A stretch of 64,000 nt of DNA from positions 523,501 through 587,500 of the forward strand of contig JAWRVZ010000030.1 in the NCBI GenBank assembly GCA_037043235.1, read 5' to 3'. The position numbers and the translations under genes are program-made. A model generated the notes under the pieces. It worked only from the letters and a program-made list of their open reading frames with translations, did not search any database and was not told where the DNA came from. Positions 12,401-20,942 of the stretch are shown here, in pieces; the first letter of the stretch is position 1; the number at the start of each line of letters is the position of its first letter. Source of the stretch: Rhodeus uyekii (Eukaryota; Chordata; Actinopteri; Cypriniformes; Acheilognathidae).

Positions 12401-15400
12401 CAGGAACAGGAAGGGTAGATGCGAGTCATTGCATATGCAAGTAGAGGTTTGTCCCGCAGTGAGTCTCATTACCCGGCGCATAAGCTTGAGTTTCTTGCTC
12501 TTAAATGGGCAGTAACTGAAAAGTTTAGGGACTATCTGTATGGCAGCCAATTCACCGTCATTACAGACAGCAACCCTTTGACTTACGTCCTTACTACAGC
12601 GAGATTAGACGCAACTAGCTATCGGTGGCTTGCTGCTCTGTCCACTTTTTCATTTAAGTTGCAGTACAGAGCAGGCAAACTAAACGCTGATGCTGATGGT
12701 CTATCAAGACGACCTCAAGAACAATTGGCTGAAAACCCCATATCTCAGAAAGAGTACGAACGAATTCAACAGTTTATGCAACATCATCTTATGGAAGCTG
12801 CAGATTCTCGTGACACCACCAGCGATGTAGTTCAGGCTATCTGTGAGAAGCACTTAGTCAGACAGCCGACGGATGCTGGTAACGCTTTCATTGAATCTCT
12901 TGCACTTTACCCTGATGCTATACCTGATAGCTACGAGCAGGAGAGTGATTTTGAGGGATTACCTGTTGTTTCGTACCTGTCAGGGAACCTCTGTGACGAG
13001 CAAATGGCAGATCCAGTAATTCGTGAAGTAATATCTCACTTAGAGTCTGGAGAAAAGCCTTCACCAACAGTCAGGAAGGAACTCCCCGATTTCCCTTTCT
13101 TTCTAAGAGAATGGAACCGTCTTGAGTTAAAAGATGGCGTACTTTAACGGAGACGGCAGATAGAGGAATTAGTCACTTACCAACTCGTGCTACCTGAAAA
13201 ATTGAGAACTTCTGTATTAAGCAGTTTGCATGACAGTATGGGTCACATGGGAGTGGAGAGGACTCTAGACTTGGTAAGGTCTCGTTTCTATTGGCCGAAG
13301 ATGGCTGCAGAAGTTGAACGAAAGATCAGGACATGCGGTCGTTGCGTGAGGAGGAAGTCATTGCCTCAAAAAGCTACACCGCTGGTTAACATCCAAGCCA
13401 CAAGGCCTTTAGAGCTGGTCTGTATGGATTTTCTCTCATTAGAGCCAGACAAAAGTAATACGAGAGACATCTTGGTAATCACCGACTTTTTTACCAAATA
13501 TGCTGTGGCAGTCCCAACGCCCAACCAAAAAGCAAGAACCGTAGCGAAGTGTCTCTGGGAAAATTTTGTTGTACACTATGGGTTCCCTGAACGTCTTCAT
13601 AGCGACCAGGGTCCAGATTTCGAATCACGTACCATCAAAGAGCTCTGTGAGATGGCAGGTGTTAAGAAAACCCGAACAACCCCTTACCATCCCAGAGGAA
13701 ATCCTGTCGAACGCTTCAATAGAACCTTACTCGGTATGTTAGGTACTTTAGAAGAAAAAGACAAAGTTCATTGGAAAGATTTTGTAAAACCGTTAGCTCA
13801 TGCATACAATTGCACGAAACATGAGGTCACTGGGTTCACTCCGTACGAATTGATGTTTGGACGTCAACCCAGATTACCCGTTGATCTTGCTTTTGGATTG
13901 CCGTATCAAGATGGTCCGCGACAGTCTCATTCGGAGTATGTCAGGCATCTTAAAAACAATCTAAAAGAGAGTTATTCACTTGCGTCACGTGGTATGTCAA
14001 AAAGTGCAGAAAGAAACAAAACTAGGTTTGACAAATCTGTAACTCATTGTTCTTTGGAGATTGGTGATCGAGTGTTAGTGAGGAACATTAGATTACGCGG
14101 GAAGCATAAGTTAGCAGACAAGTGGGAATCTGAGGTGTATGTTGTGGTGAGTCAGGCAGCTGAATTGCCAGTTTACACTGTTCGTCCAGAGAGAAAGGAC
14201 GGCCCTCTGCGTACTCTACACAGAGATCTGTTGCTTCCGTGTGGGTTTTTACCATCTCAAGAAGTCGAACAACCTACCCAAAACGAATCCATCTCAAGAC
14301 CTCGAACGCGACAGAACCCTAAGGTTCCATCAATCGATGACGCTTCTCTATCTGATTCCGAAGAAGGAAATTCGTATTGTGAGTACAGTCGTTCTCCACA
14401 TATAGAGACAGTGCGATTCTCTACAGTTCATAATATCTGTACAGACAGGGAGACAGTGAACGCTGATTCTGCTAAAAATGTAGCTGAACAAACTCTCCTA
14501 ATTGGCGAAACAATACAGAGCGAACAGAATCATAATCCACTTATGGAACTCGTACCGGTCGATACACCTGGTGAACACTTACCTGTTAAAGTTCCTGACG
14601 CCCTTGAACAGAGTAACTTACCTGATAGTAGCCAAGTCCAAGCTGTAGTGGATAATTCTGTTGTTGAAGTAGCCAGTGTTGTTGAAAGTGCAGATGTTCC
14701 TGAAATAGAAACAGAACGACAACCAGAAGATGAAGTAGAATCCGCAGACACCCAACCAAGGCGTTCTGTTAGACAAAGAGGAGAACCAGAGCGACTTATT
14801 TTCAACCAGGAAACCCGTTGCAATACAATTTAATGCAATACAATTTAAAATTTGGGCTAATCAGAAGATCTATGGTCGCTCAAGGAGGTAGCGGGTTGGA
14901 TTGAGAAAAAAACAGACAGACACAAGATTGAATTAGAAATAAAAAATATAATTGGTTCACTTAAATAAAAATAAAACAGGTCAATAAAATAAAATTACAA
15001 TATTTCAAACAATAAAATTGTCAGTTTCCCCTGAGTGCACTCGTTTTTTCTATGTACATATATTTACAGATTGTTCAATTCAATACTCATAAGAAATAGA
15101 ATAAAAAAAGGGATAGATAAAATAAATCTCAAAAAGTGTTCTTATGAGGTTACAATGCCTCTGGAGTTGGGATGACTCAAAAACTCAAAAGGAAGGATAT
15201 CGTTGTCCTCTCCGCGACGTATTTTCTTCTCTAGAGGGTTGGTTGGCTCGCCATCGAATATGATGTACTCATGGTATCACAGAAGATCGTTCGGGTGTCA
15301 CGTTTCCCAAAAATCAAAGAGGAAGAGGAAAGAAATAGAAATAGGAAAAAGAAACAACAAGGAAAAAAAACCTGGCCTCAGTCAATAACTTTCACTCAGA

Positions 15401-18400
15401 CTTACATGAACACCTGGCCAACAATGGCGACGGTGAAACTCTTTTGACAGATTTTTCCCTCACACAGGCTCGTGTCAACTACAGGTGCGCGCGACCGTGA
15501 AATGGCGGCGCGAACTACTGGAGTGTATCACTCTATGCAGCGAACTTCCTGTTCCGCATGCATCAAATTATCAAAATCTCAACTTTCCGACGTTTTTTTC
15601 TCTGAATGAATCAATTTGGATCAGAGCGATCGATCACGTCTGCTCTTCTCCCTCAGGCTGTCTCATCTGTCATTGCGCATGCTCGTTACCACGGACGGCG
15701 CAAAATGACAGAGAGCTCTCATTGGTCAATCGCCGCGCATTAACCTAGACTAATTTGCATATCTATATTTTTTCTTTTAATCATTTTTATCTCTTACTGA
15801 CTTCTAGTAAGTGAATATGAACTAATATATATATATAAACTAATATATATGTATAAACTAATTTATGCACAAATTAGATAAAACTCTTTATTTAACCTGT
15901 GTTACATGTAACCCTCTGACGCGTGCGATCACACGCGGTTCGTGATCAATTGCTAAATTCAAACGCGTTTTCGCGCATTGGCTGGAGCTGCGGTCGCGAC
16001 TGACGCTCTCCGCTCAGTGTTTGTCATACATCACAGCTATTCAGTTTTCAACCACGTACCTTTATTTTAGGTTTCAGACGTTTAAATACGCTGGACACTC
16101 ACTGTCATGTATTTCGAGAGAAGGGACTGAATTTACGTGTTGTAAATCCGACGGATCAGATTCTCTGAACTGTGGCGCCTGTCGCGCATCAGCTGATCAT
16201 TATAAAGGCTTTCAAGCGACAAAACGCATTCACTTCCACATATTTGAGAATTGGAATATCAGGTAATTGATATTTCACAAGTGTGGGAATATTTTGAATA
16301 AATAAGCAAAACTAAATAAATGAGATACATCTGTCATCCGAGCAGAAACTAAATCTTTACCGCAGATCTCCCATGCGTTGTTAATATCAGTCGCGGCGGG
16401 TTTAATAATGACCACTGAAAGACGAGCGCGGTGTGGGATTATTTTAAAGTAGGAGGAGACAGAAACGTGTTTTATAAACTGTTATGTCAGTTTAAACAAA
16501 ACTGTTACTGTTATGTTTTTACCTGTTTATTGAACTCATTGTCACGGGTTTCACCATGGAAACCAACACACACGCCTCTCGCTACATAAAGCGGCAGTTT
16601 TGAGACTCTCGACGGAAAAGCGCGCCGTGGAAAAGTGACCTTATTTCTAGCGGCATTACTTTTAGACTAGTCGGTTACAAAATTTTCGTTTAAACGACTA
16701 GCAAATTAGTCGAAAAGCACATCCCTAATCACTATTAACCTTTCTTTAAGGTCCACTTATGTTAGTCAAGATTTGTACATGTTAGTCATGTAAACATCAT
16801 ATGATTGGCTAATCCAGTGGGTCCTAAACTCTTTTTGCTGGCCCCCCACCACATTAAGACACTCTCAGACATGCAAATCTTATACGATTTATTTGAAACA
16901 TTGTTATTTCTACAACTTTTGTTGGGCTTCTGTGTTCATGATGTGAAGTCTCTAAGGCCTTGTTCACTCCTGGTATTAAGATGCGTTTTGGCCGATCGGA
17001 TCACGAGTGGATGAGGGAAACACATTCCCGTTTACACCTGGTGTTTAAATTCGACTCTTTTGTCCACTTTCAATCACTTCTGTCCTGATTTCTTTGAGAG
17101 GAGGGTTTATGGACGGGTAAATGTGTGGGTTTTTTAGATCTTACGATCTAATGGAAGAAATAAACTTACCCAATTTACATATAAACGCGACCGGAGACGA
17201 CGGAAAAACACGGAGAGCATCAGTTTTAGTTTCACGCCGAACACTGTGAGTGTGTGTTAGAAATCAGGAATGGAGAGAACTTTGTGTTTTTCATCTTCAA
17301 ACCAAACTTGTGTCTCCAGCGACAGTTTAAATCCCGTCTGGCTAGCGCACATCCCATAATGTTCAGTCTTTAGGTCAAGAGACGGAGAGAAGACGCTGTT
17401 TTGTGGCTGTTTGAACACATTATGAATGTTTACACTAGGAAAGCAATCCAATGTGTTTTGGGCTACTTAAGAAGTTAAAAAAGCTGTCCTGTTGCGCTTG
17501 CAACACCACGGTCATGGGTTCATTCTCAGGGAAAGCAAGAACTGATTAGAATGTTAATCTCTTGAATTGAGTGAGTCGCTTTGAATAAAAGCATCTGCCA
17601 AATGTATAAATGTAGACAGTTTACACCTGTATTTACTGTCGTCCCCTTGTGATCTGATCAACGAAAGCGCATTTTAATACCAGATGTAAACAGGGCCTTA
17701 TATTTGGATCAATTCTGTTCCGCACGGCTTCATACTGTCAGAAGGTACACAGACTGAGAGCTCTCTTCATTCTCCTCGTTTCGTTGGAGAATCCGTCTGC
17801 AAGATATGCAGTGTCGTATTTTCTTGTCTTTAAAACGCGGTATATGCCGGACTTGACATTTATCATGTTCCAGCTCAGCAGCTTGAGGCTCTTTACGCTG
17901 AGTGTGACAATGCGAACATTGTAAATCCATGCCAACATTTAGACAAGTTGTGCGAGTGCTGAAATAGAGTTGTCAGAAATAGAACTGGGCATCCGTTTAC
18001 TCTCCCCGTCCATCGTAGACGGCTTCAGTGATTTTAATGGGTTATATTTGCTATTGTTCGCATCATGTCTGATGTAGACGTTGTGACATTTGAAGTAGAC
18101 CTGGCACTGGTCATCTGAGTCATCTTGACTCCGTTATAATAAGCAGGATAATTTGGCAGTGATGTTTTGTGTCACCCTGAATAAGTTTCTTCTGCTGACT
18201 GCACACTATCCTTGAATCTTGCCGCTCGCCCTTGTTTGGCAACCACTGGGCTAATCTTTCAGAGCAATGATTACTGAACACTAAATGGGCATCATTGTTG
18301 TGTACATGTGGTTTTGTTGTTGTAGTCGTCACATAACCACAGATTGTAGAATGAGCAGTTTAGGTGGGGGACAAACTACACTTTTCATTCCATTGACTTC

Positions 18401-20942
18401 CATTCATATGCAAGAGGATGTGGGAAACGGGAAACGTAAACTTGTTTGAATTTTGCTGCATTCAAAAGTCTACGTTTGATTAGGTGGTTGTGGTTTGCTC
18501 TTGGTGGATCTCTCGTGAGTGACGGGTTACCCCGTAAGCAAGTCATCAGAGAACTCATTAATAATAAATACGGCCGTTTTAATTTCATAGTGACTTTAAT
18601 CATCTGAAAACAGGTCTGACTCATGAATTTGCTGTGACGGTTTTGGACGCACATCCATCTTCTGCATGCCGCATTGTCACTCCTCGAGGCTTCACTGCAG
18701 CGTCTGACCTTTGAAATGCACGCTGTTGAGGAGGATTAATGCCTACGATTACAAACAAGATGTGTCGTTCTGTGTGTCACAGGTTTAGACTCAGGAAGAA
18801 GACCTGGAAGAACCCAGGCACAGTGTTTCTGGATTATCACGTCTATGAGGAGGACATCAACATCTCCAGTAACTGGGAGGTGTTCCTGGAAGTCCTTGAA
18901 GGTGAAGACATGGTTGTTATTAATGTTCGATGCGCTTAATGCACCCTCCCATATATTTTTGTCAGTCATTGATTTACTTGCTTGTAGAACCGGAGCGGAT
19001 GAAGTCCATGTCTCAGTTAGCGGTTCTGACCCGTCGCTGGTGTCCAGCGCAGATGAAGCTCGAGGGCTTTCGGGAGGTGGTGCTGGAGAGCAGCAGTGTA
19101 GAAGAGCTCAAGGAGAAGGTATGTGGAATACGAAATGTTGCTGAAGAACGCTTGGAATTCCTAATTGGCATATGAGCGCTAACCTCATTTTTCCTTTGTT
19201 TCCTCAGCTCAATGAAATGAGTGGAATTCCTTTAGAAAACTTGGAGTTTGCCAAGGTACGGCAGTCTATTCGGATCAGGTTTGGATGAGTTTCAGATGCC
19301 GTCTTGCAGTGCTTCAGATACGAGTGTCTTGTTTCCCCTACAGGGACGAGGAACGTTTCCTTGTGACATTTCAGTGCTGGAGATCCATCAGGATTTAGAT
19401 TGGAATCCTAAAGTCTCCACCCTCAATGTCTGGCCACTCTACATCTGTGATGATGGCGCTGTGATCTTCTTCAGGTAAAGCCTTTTCATTTTATAAATAT
19501 AATTTGACACTGTTTTGAAAGGATTTTTTATTTTAAAGTGTTTTTTTATATACAGTAATACCTTGAGTTATGAGCATAAGGACGGAGCTCGTAACTCGAA
19601 TTACTTGTGTATCAAATCATTTCCCCCATAAGAAATAACAGAAAAAAATGAATCCGTTCTCGCCCTCTAAAAAACTCCCTTATTAGTGCTAATAACAATG
19701 GAACAAACATGTTTTTAATTGCTACAGAGACACACACACACAGAAAAATGATAGTATGTAAAATTCCTGTGATTTAAAATAAAATGTGGTTTTAATTGAG
19801 TTCTTACCTTCGAGACAGACGATACAGTAGCAGCGGAGGACGAGGAGGAGGAAGGAGGGATTACGTAGATGATGCAAACACAATATGGAAGTGTAGTGTT
19901 TCTTCACGTGTTGTGTATTGGATAGACTCAGAAGCTCATATGTATTATTATTGAACACTCATAACTCGTGCTGCTCCCAGCTTAATACTCGTGAATGACT
20001 CGTTGCCCCCGGTAACCCCCGCTGTAAAACCAAGCTGCCTCTAGTGGAGATCATATGCAATTACCCATAAATGAGGAGCTTGAGCTGCTCCGAGTGTTTG
20101 GACACCTAGCGTCGGCATTTGTAAGCTGCTCGTATCTCAAATATTTACTCGTATCTCAAAGCAAAAATGCTCGTATGTCGGGGCACTCGTATCTCAAGGT
20201 ATTACTGTATTGCCTTTTATGTAGTATATGTTGTATATTATTTAGTGCTATTAGTAAGGCCAGCAGGGGGCGATCACCCTGCGGTCTGTGTGGGTCTAAT
20301 GCCCCAGTATAGTGACAGGGACACTTAACTGTAACAAGCACCGCCCTTCAGATGAGACGTTAAATCGAGGTCCTGATTCTCTGTGGTCATTAAAAATCCC
20401 ATGGCACGTCTTGTAAAGAGTAGGGGGTCCATTTGGCCCTTATCAATCATGGCCTCCTAATCTTAATCTCCTTGTCTTCAATTGGCTCCATGACTTTCTC
20501 TCCTCTCCACCTAGGTAGTGTGTGGTGAGCGCACTGGCGCCACTGTACTGTGGCTACCGTCGCATAAAAAATACATATAGCTGATGCGTTTTTTGGCACA
20601 CAGGCCTTTCTCAGGGCTAAAAGATTACATGTATTGTCCCAAAATGAATGAGCTTTTTTCCCACTTGCCTTGTTGATCTCGTGAAGTTGCACCAGAACAA
20701 ACACGAAACACCTCAATTGATGATTGACCAGTTGCTTGTTTATTCTCCCCTGCTCCCGCCTCTACAGGGACAGCACCGAGGAGCTCATGGAGCTGTCGGA
20801 AGAGGAGCGCAACGAACTGATGAAGAAGGAGAGCAGCCGCTTGCTGAAGACGGGCCACCGGGTCAGCTACTCCCCCCGCAAAGAGAAGGCTCTCAAAATA
20901 TACTTGGACGGAGGGCCCACTAAAGACCCTGGACAGGACTGA
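69..20942 (+). CDS. usp47: Ubiquitin carboxyl-terminal hydrolase 47, 3' part (16 coding exons)
   Basis: USP47 removes ubiquitin from substrates (known roles: DNA polymerase beta stability in base-excision repair, beta-TrCP association); it acts in cytoplasm and nucleus. Exons read from the sequence: 69-145, 237-292, 387-499, 1866-1970, 2113-2320, 3174-3289, 4093-4212, 6164-6914, 8093-8268, 8357-8437, 8512-8627, 18783-18901, 18988-19118, 19208-19255, 19344-19474, 20768-20942. Total 2523 nt, 840 codons plus TGA, and every junction keeps phase. The first three exons hold the end of the USP catalytic fold (GGSSGSRGYYSSAF, then AYMLMYRL). The rest are the ubiquitin-like and acidic C-terminal regions, ending KIYLDG...DPGQD. 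The catalytic Cys and His boxes lie upstream of the window. All introns are GT-AG except one with a GC donor at 1971. The identity rests on strong remembered similarity to vertebrate USP47 plus synteny with dkk3 and mical2. Confidence 0.95.
1866..4212 (+). CDS. usp47: usp47 exons of the first ubiquitin-like region (1866-1970, 2113-2320, 3174-3289, 4093-4212)
   Basis: Four exons encode the region after the catalytic domain: KLFCMHPVK..MMENKLEV, then PLDCCRLVKYDEF..YLERSYEGEE and MGLLLGGVK, then VMVKVHVVDLKSE..YLNQTVTEFKQLI, then MRVVLERCYNDLRLL..EGFFRSNK. These are the hydrophobic/charged patterns of ubiquitin-like folds in USP47. The intron 1971-2112 starts with GCAAGT instead of GTAAGT; the join AAG|CTG keeps frame and gives the expected protein sequence. 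The intron 2321-3173 contains one MITE of the Tigger-like family. Confidence 0.93.
1971..2112 (+). other. usp47: GC-AG intron of usp47
   Basis: The exon ends ...TACAAG and is followed directly by GCAAGT, the consensus for GC-type 5' splice sites, with an exonic AG on the left. The acceptor is GATCAG at 2107-2112. No nearby GT gives an in-frame product, since reading through meets a stop within about 12 codons. The intron is 142 nt long. Confidence 0.8.
2381..3073 (+). mobile_element. Tigger-like MITE, family A, copy 1
   Basis: Starts CAGTAATACCTTGAGATACG and ends CTCAAGGTATTACTG, with TA on both sides (2379-2380 and 3074-3075): terminal inverted repeats and the TA target duplication of the mariner/Tigger (pogo) group. 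Repeated motifs CTCGTATCTCAA and CGTATGTCGG lie near the right end. The interior holds a (GGA)n/(GGGA)n tract and no transposase frame, so this is a non-autonomous copy, in a usp47 intron. Class assignment rests on TIR style and TSD. Confidence 0.8.
3290..4092. other. usp47 intron, nothing recognised
   Basis: AT-rich intron with T-rich and A-rich runs. No coding potential, repeat termini or RNA gene could be seen. Confidence 0.5.
4688..5433 (+). mobile_element. Tigger-like MITE, family A, copy 2
   Basis: Begins CAGCAATACCTTGAGATACG and ends CTCAAGGCATTACTG between TA dinucleotides (4686-4687, 5434-5435). It shares with copy 1 the AATGTGGTTTTAATTATGAG and GACAGACGATACAGTAGCGG internal blocks and the right-end run of CTCGTATCTC repeats. 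Its middle (about 5000-5310) differs from the other copies and is richer in CpG, so it may be a less deleted relative of the family. Confidence 0.8.
5434..6163. other. usp47 intron, nothing recognised
   Basis: AT-rich intron ending in the pyrimidine-rich acceptor TTTACACTCAG before the large exon. No further element was identified. Confidence 0.5.
6164..6914 (+). CDS. usp47: usp47 large acidic exon
   Basis: The largest usp47 exon here (751 nt, 250 codons). It starts VFVESSDSTDHQVAF, continues with a ubiquitin-like segment (LWRLLDRHGNTIRLF), then a long Ser/Asp/Glu-rich disordered region. This includes SVEAILEESTEKLKNLSLQQ, a stretch with ERSDSDINNDRSTSSVDSDI, then HSSDTLCNAD, and finally [20 protein letters not shown], probable acidic CK2-type phosphorylation sites. 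It ends QYLYFKAEP...GDGQK with one base carried into the next exon (donor GTAAAG at 6915). Low-complexity composition but clearly family-conserved wording. Confidence 0.93.
6915..7829. other. usp47 intron, nothing recognised
   Basis: AT-rich intronic DNA with no open frame of interest and no clear repeat termini. Confidence 0.45.
7830..8075. repeat. Dispersed cyprinid-type repeat fragment (same family as 25689-26230 and 61085-61450)
   Basis: Contains the recognisable blocks CCAGTCTTCGGTGTCACATG, then ATCCTTCA, and TTGTGGAAACC, TTTTTGGATCAATAGAAAG and CAAAAGAACAG, found in the same order in a very common fish intronic/intergenic repeat. It ends only about 20 nt before the acceptor of the exon at 8093. 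Confidence 0.65.
8093..8627 (+). CDS. usp47: usp47 exons 8093-8268, 8357-8437, 8512-8627
   Basis: Three exons separated by short introns (88 and 74 nt). They encode LLVHVDKRITLAAFKQNLEP..FKVFRVYANNQEFESVRLNET, then [21 protein letters not shown], then PCKFLLDTVFAKGMTVRQSKEELL...LDLSIDR. These are further ubiquitin-like folds of the USP47 C-terminal region. Donors are GTGAGT, GTGAGC and GTGAGC; phases are consistent with neighbours. Confidence 0.94.
8781..8892. repeat. 112-bp perfect palindrome at the LTR remnant
   Basis: Left arm 8781-8835 and right arm 8838-8892 (55 nt each) are exact reverse complements around a CC centre. The outer ends read TGTAGCAGAT and ATCTGCTACA, i.e. the TG..CA of LTR termini. 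Because a primer-binding site follows 4 nt later, the right arm is best read as the 3' end of the 5' LTR and the left arm as an inverted copy of it. Confidence 0.85.
8897..8914 (+). promoter_or_regulatory. Retrotransposon primer-binding site, tRNA-Arg(ACG) type
   Basis: TGGCGAGCCAGCCAGGAG is the exact reverse complement of CTCCTGGCTGGCTCG plus CCA, the 3' end of vertebrate tRNA-Arg(ACG) as I remember it. Its location just after an LTR-like end and before gag fits a minus-strand primer site. Confidence 0.75.
8993..9415 (+). pseudogene. Gypsy gag, N-terminal part
   Basis: The first ATG (8993) follows the primer-binding site. The product begins MEIIEAEGIIIPNSVIVSGL and has the layout of the N-terminal RRM-like region of PNMA/ZCCHC12-type Gag: a VSGL..TES strand, LFDILKQHGSF, VIIEYNSDKALRSL. 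It stops at 9413-9415. The capsid part continues in another frame from about 9417, and the linker expected between them appears short, so an internal deletion that also broke the frame is inferred. Reading back to 8915 would need a GTG start and is unlikely. Confidence 0.75.
9396..10331 (+). pseudogene. Gypsy gag, capsid and CCHC part
   Basis: Open frame offset from the N-terminal part. It contains the capsid core (SRRILDSLLPPAADVIKHL, YLQLLDSAFGAVEDGDEL, YLYRLQSALSATVKRGG), then a Lys/Arg-rich coiled segment. Near nt 10180-10225 is a CCHC zinc knuckle (CFACGEDGHIASSC). The capsid wording closely resembles PNMA-family proteins and vertebrate Ty3 elements related to them. It ends with TAG at 10329-10331; pol lies in the -1 frame relative to it. 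Confidence 0.85.
10346..14833 (+). pseudogene. Gypsy pol (protease, RT, RNase H, integrase) with two in-frame stops
   Basis: One reading frame of about 1495 codons interrupted only by TAG at 12416-12418 (inside RNase H) and TAA at 13145-13147 (before integrase). Order: aspartic protease (LLDTGSQVTTVP near residue 57); reverse transcriptase (YRKLNLQTVKDAYALPN, catalytic VFLDD near nt 11850, YLGHIVSERG); RNase H (LHTDAST, YASRGLSRSE, TDSNPLTYV); integrase HHCC (H..H, C..C at nt about 13229-13345); then catalytic Asp in CMDFLS, Asp in HSDQGPDF and Glu in NPVERFNR. The gap between the last two acidic residues is 34 residues, one less than the canonical D-x35-E, a further sign of decay. A Ser/Glu-rich tail follows. 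The start is arbitrary since pol is normally made by frameshift or readthrough from gag. Confidence 0.93.
14834..15260. other. AT-rich 3' region of the retrotransposon; no intact 3' LTR found
   Basis: After pol comes an AGGAGG-containing purine run (14883-14888) and AT-rich DNA with several AATAAA motifs. I could not find a copy of the LTR end seen at 8838-8892. On the minus strand around 15238-15255 there is TGGCGAGCCAACCAACC, similar to the primer-binding site at 8897 but in the opposite direction. Confidence 0.45.
15261..16716. other. Interior of the hAT element, right part (boundary uncertain)
   Basis: Mixed AT-rich (15760-15890) and CpG-rich (15480-15740, 15910-16210) DNA with no recognisable protein. 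It ends in the TAGTCG/GACTAG-rich subterminal region before the terminal inverted repeat. Where the retrotransposon stops and hAT sequence resumes cannot be fixed without a second copy. Confidence 0.4.
16955..17698. mobile_element. MITE with GGCC..TTTACACCTGGTATTAA-type ends
   Basis: The left end AGGCCTTGTTCACTCCTGGT and the reverse complement of the right end (AGGCCCTGTTTACATCTGGT) match over most positions and continue with ATTAA.ATGCG-like sequence. Flanking TA (16953-16954, 17699-17700) is compatible with a short target duplication. The interior is non-coding and contains a SINE-like segment. Confidence 0.65.
17486..17615 (+). repeat. tRNA-derived SINE fragment nested in the MITE
   Basis: Contains GGTCATGGGTTCATTC (B-box like), AGGGAAAGCAAGAACTGATT and the tail CGCTTTGAATAAAAGCATCT, in the same order as the fuller copy at 59190-59357. 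The A box is missing or decayed. Confidence 0.65.
17701..18782. other. usp47 intron, nothing recognised
   Basis: Unique-looking intronic DNA ending in the acceptor GTGTCACAG. No open frame, repeat ends or RNA gene supported. Confidence 0.45.
18783..19474 (+). CDS. usp47: usp47 exons 18783-18901, 18988-19118, 19208-19255, 19344-19474
   Basis: Four closely spaced exons encode FRLRKKTWKNPGTVFLDYHV..EDINISSNWEVFLEVL, then MKSMSQLAVLTRRWCP..FREVVLESSSVEELKEK, then LNEMSGIPLENLEFAK, then GRGTFPCDISVLEIHQDLDW..LNVWPLYICDDGAVIFF. These are the final ubiquitin-like domains of USP47. Introns are 86, 89 and 88 nt, all GT-AG. Confidence 0.95.
19553..20207 (+). mobile_element. Tigger-like MITE, family A, copy 3
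   Basis: CAGTAATACCTTGAGTTATG ... CTCAAGGTATTACTG flanked by TA (19551-19552, 20208-20209). Same orientation and internal blocks as copies 1 and 4. It lies in the last usp47 intron, 78 nt after the donor side of the exon ending at 19474. Confidence 0.8.
20255..20590. repeat. Dispersed teleost repeat fragment
   Basis: Contains AGATGAGACGTTAAATCGAG, GTCCTGATTCTCTGTGGTCA, TTAAAAATCCCATGGCACGT and GTGTGGTGAGCGCACTGGCG, word order typical of a widespread fish repeat. I recognise the wording but cannot assign the family with certainty. Confidence 0.6.
20768..20942 (+). CDS. usp47: usp47 last coding exon
   Basis: Acceptor CTCTACAG at 20760-20767. It encodes DSTEELMELSEEERNELMKK, then SSRLLKTGHRVSYSPRKEKA, LKIYLDG and the C-terminal DPGQD, stop TGA 20940-20942. 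This is the classical USP47 C-terminus. Confidence 0.96.

Larger units (their letters stand above)
8646..16727. mobile_element. hAT-type transposon carrying a nested Ty3/gypsy retrotransposon
   Basis: Ends are TAGGGATGTGC (8646-8656) and its inverted copy GCACATCCCTA (16717-16727). They are flanked by a perfect 8-bp duplication ATCACTAT (8638-8645 and 16728-16735), the hallmark of hAT elements. Both ends carry clustered TAGTCG/GTCGAC motifs, likely transposase-binding subterminal repeats. No hAT transposase frame was seen, so the outer element is a non-autonomous vehicle with its body at 8657-8780 and roughly 15.7-16.7 kb. The middle is a retrotransposon. The whole 8.08 kb lies in the usp47 intron 8628-18782. 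Confidence 0.85.

Noticed and set aside
15901..15910. TTACATGTA here and at 8772-8780 as a target duplication of the gypsy element
   Set aside because: The preceding sequence at 15900 does not resemble the LTR end at 8838-8892, and the shared word is palindrome-like and AT-rich; likely chance.
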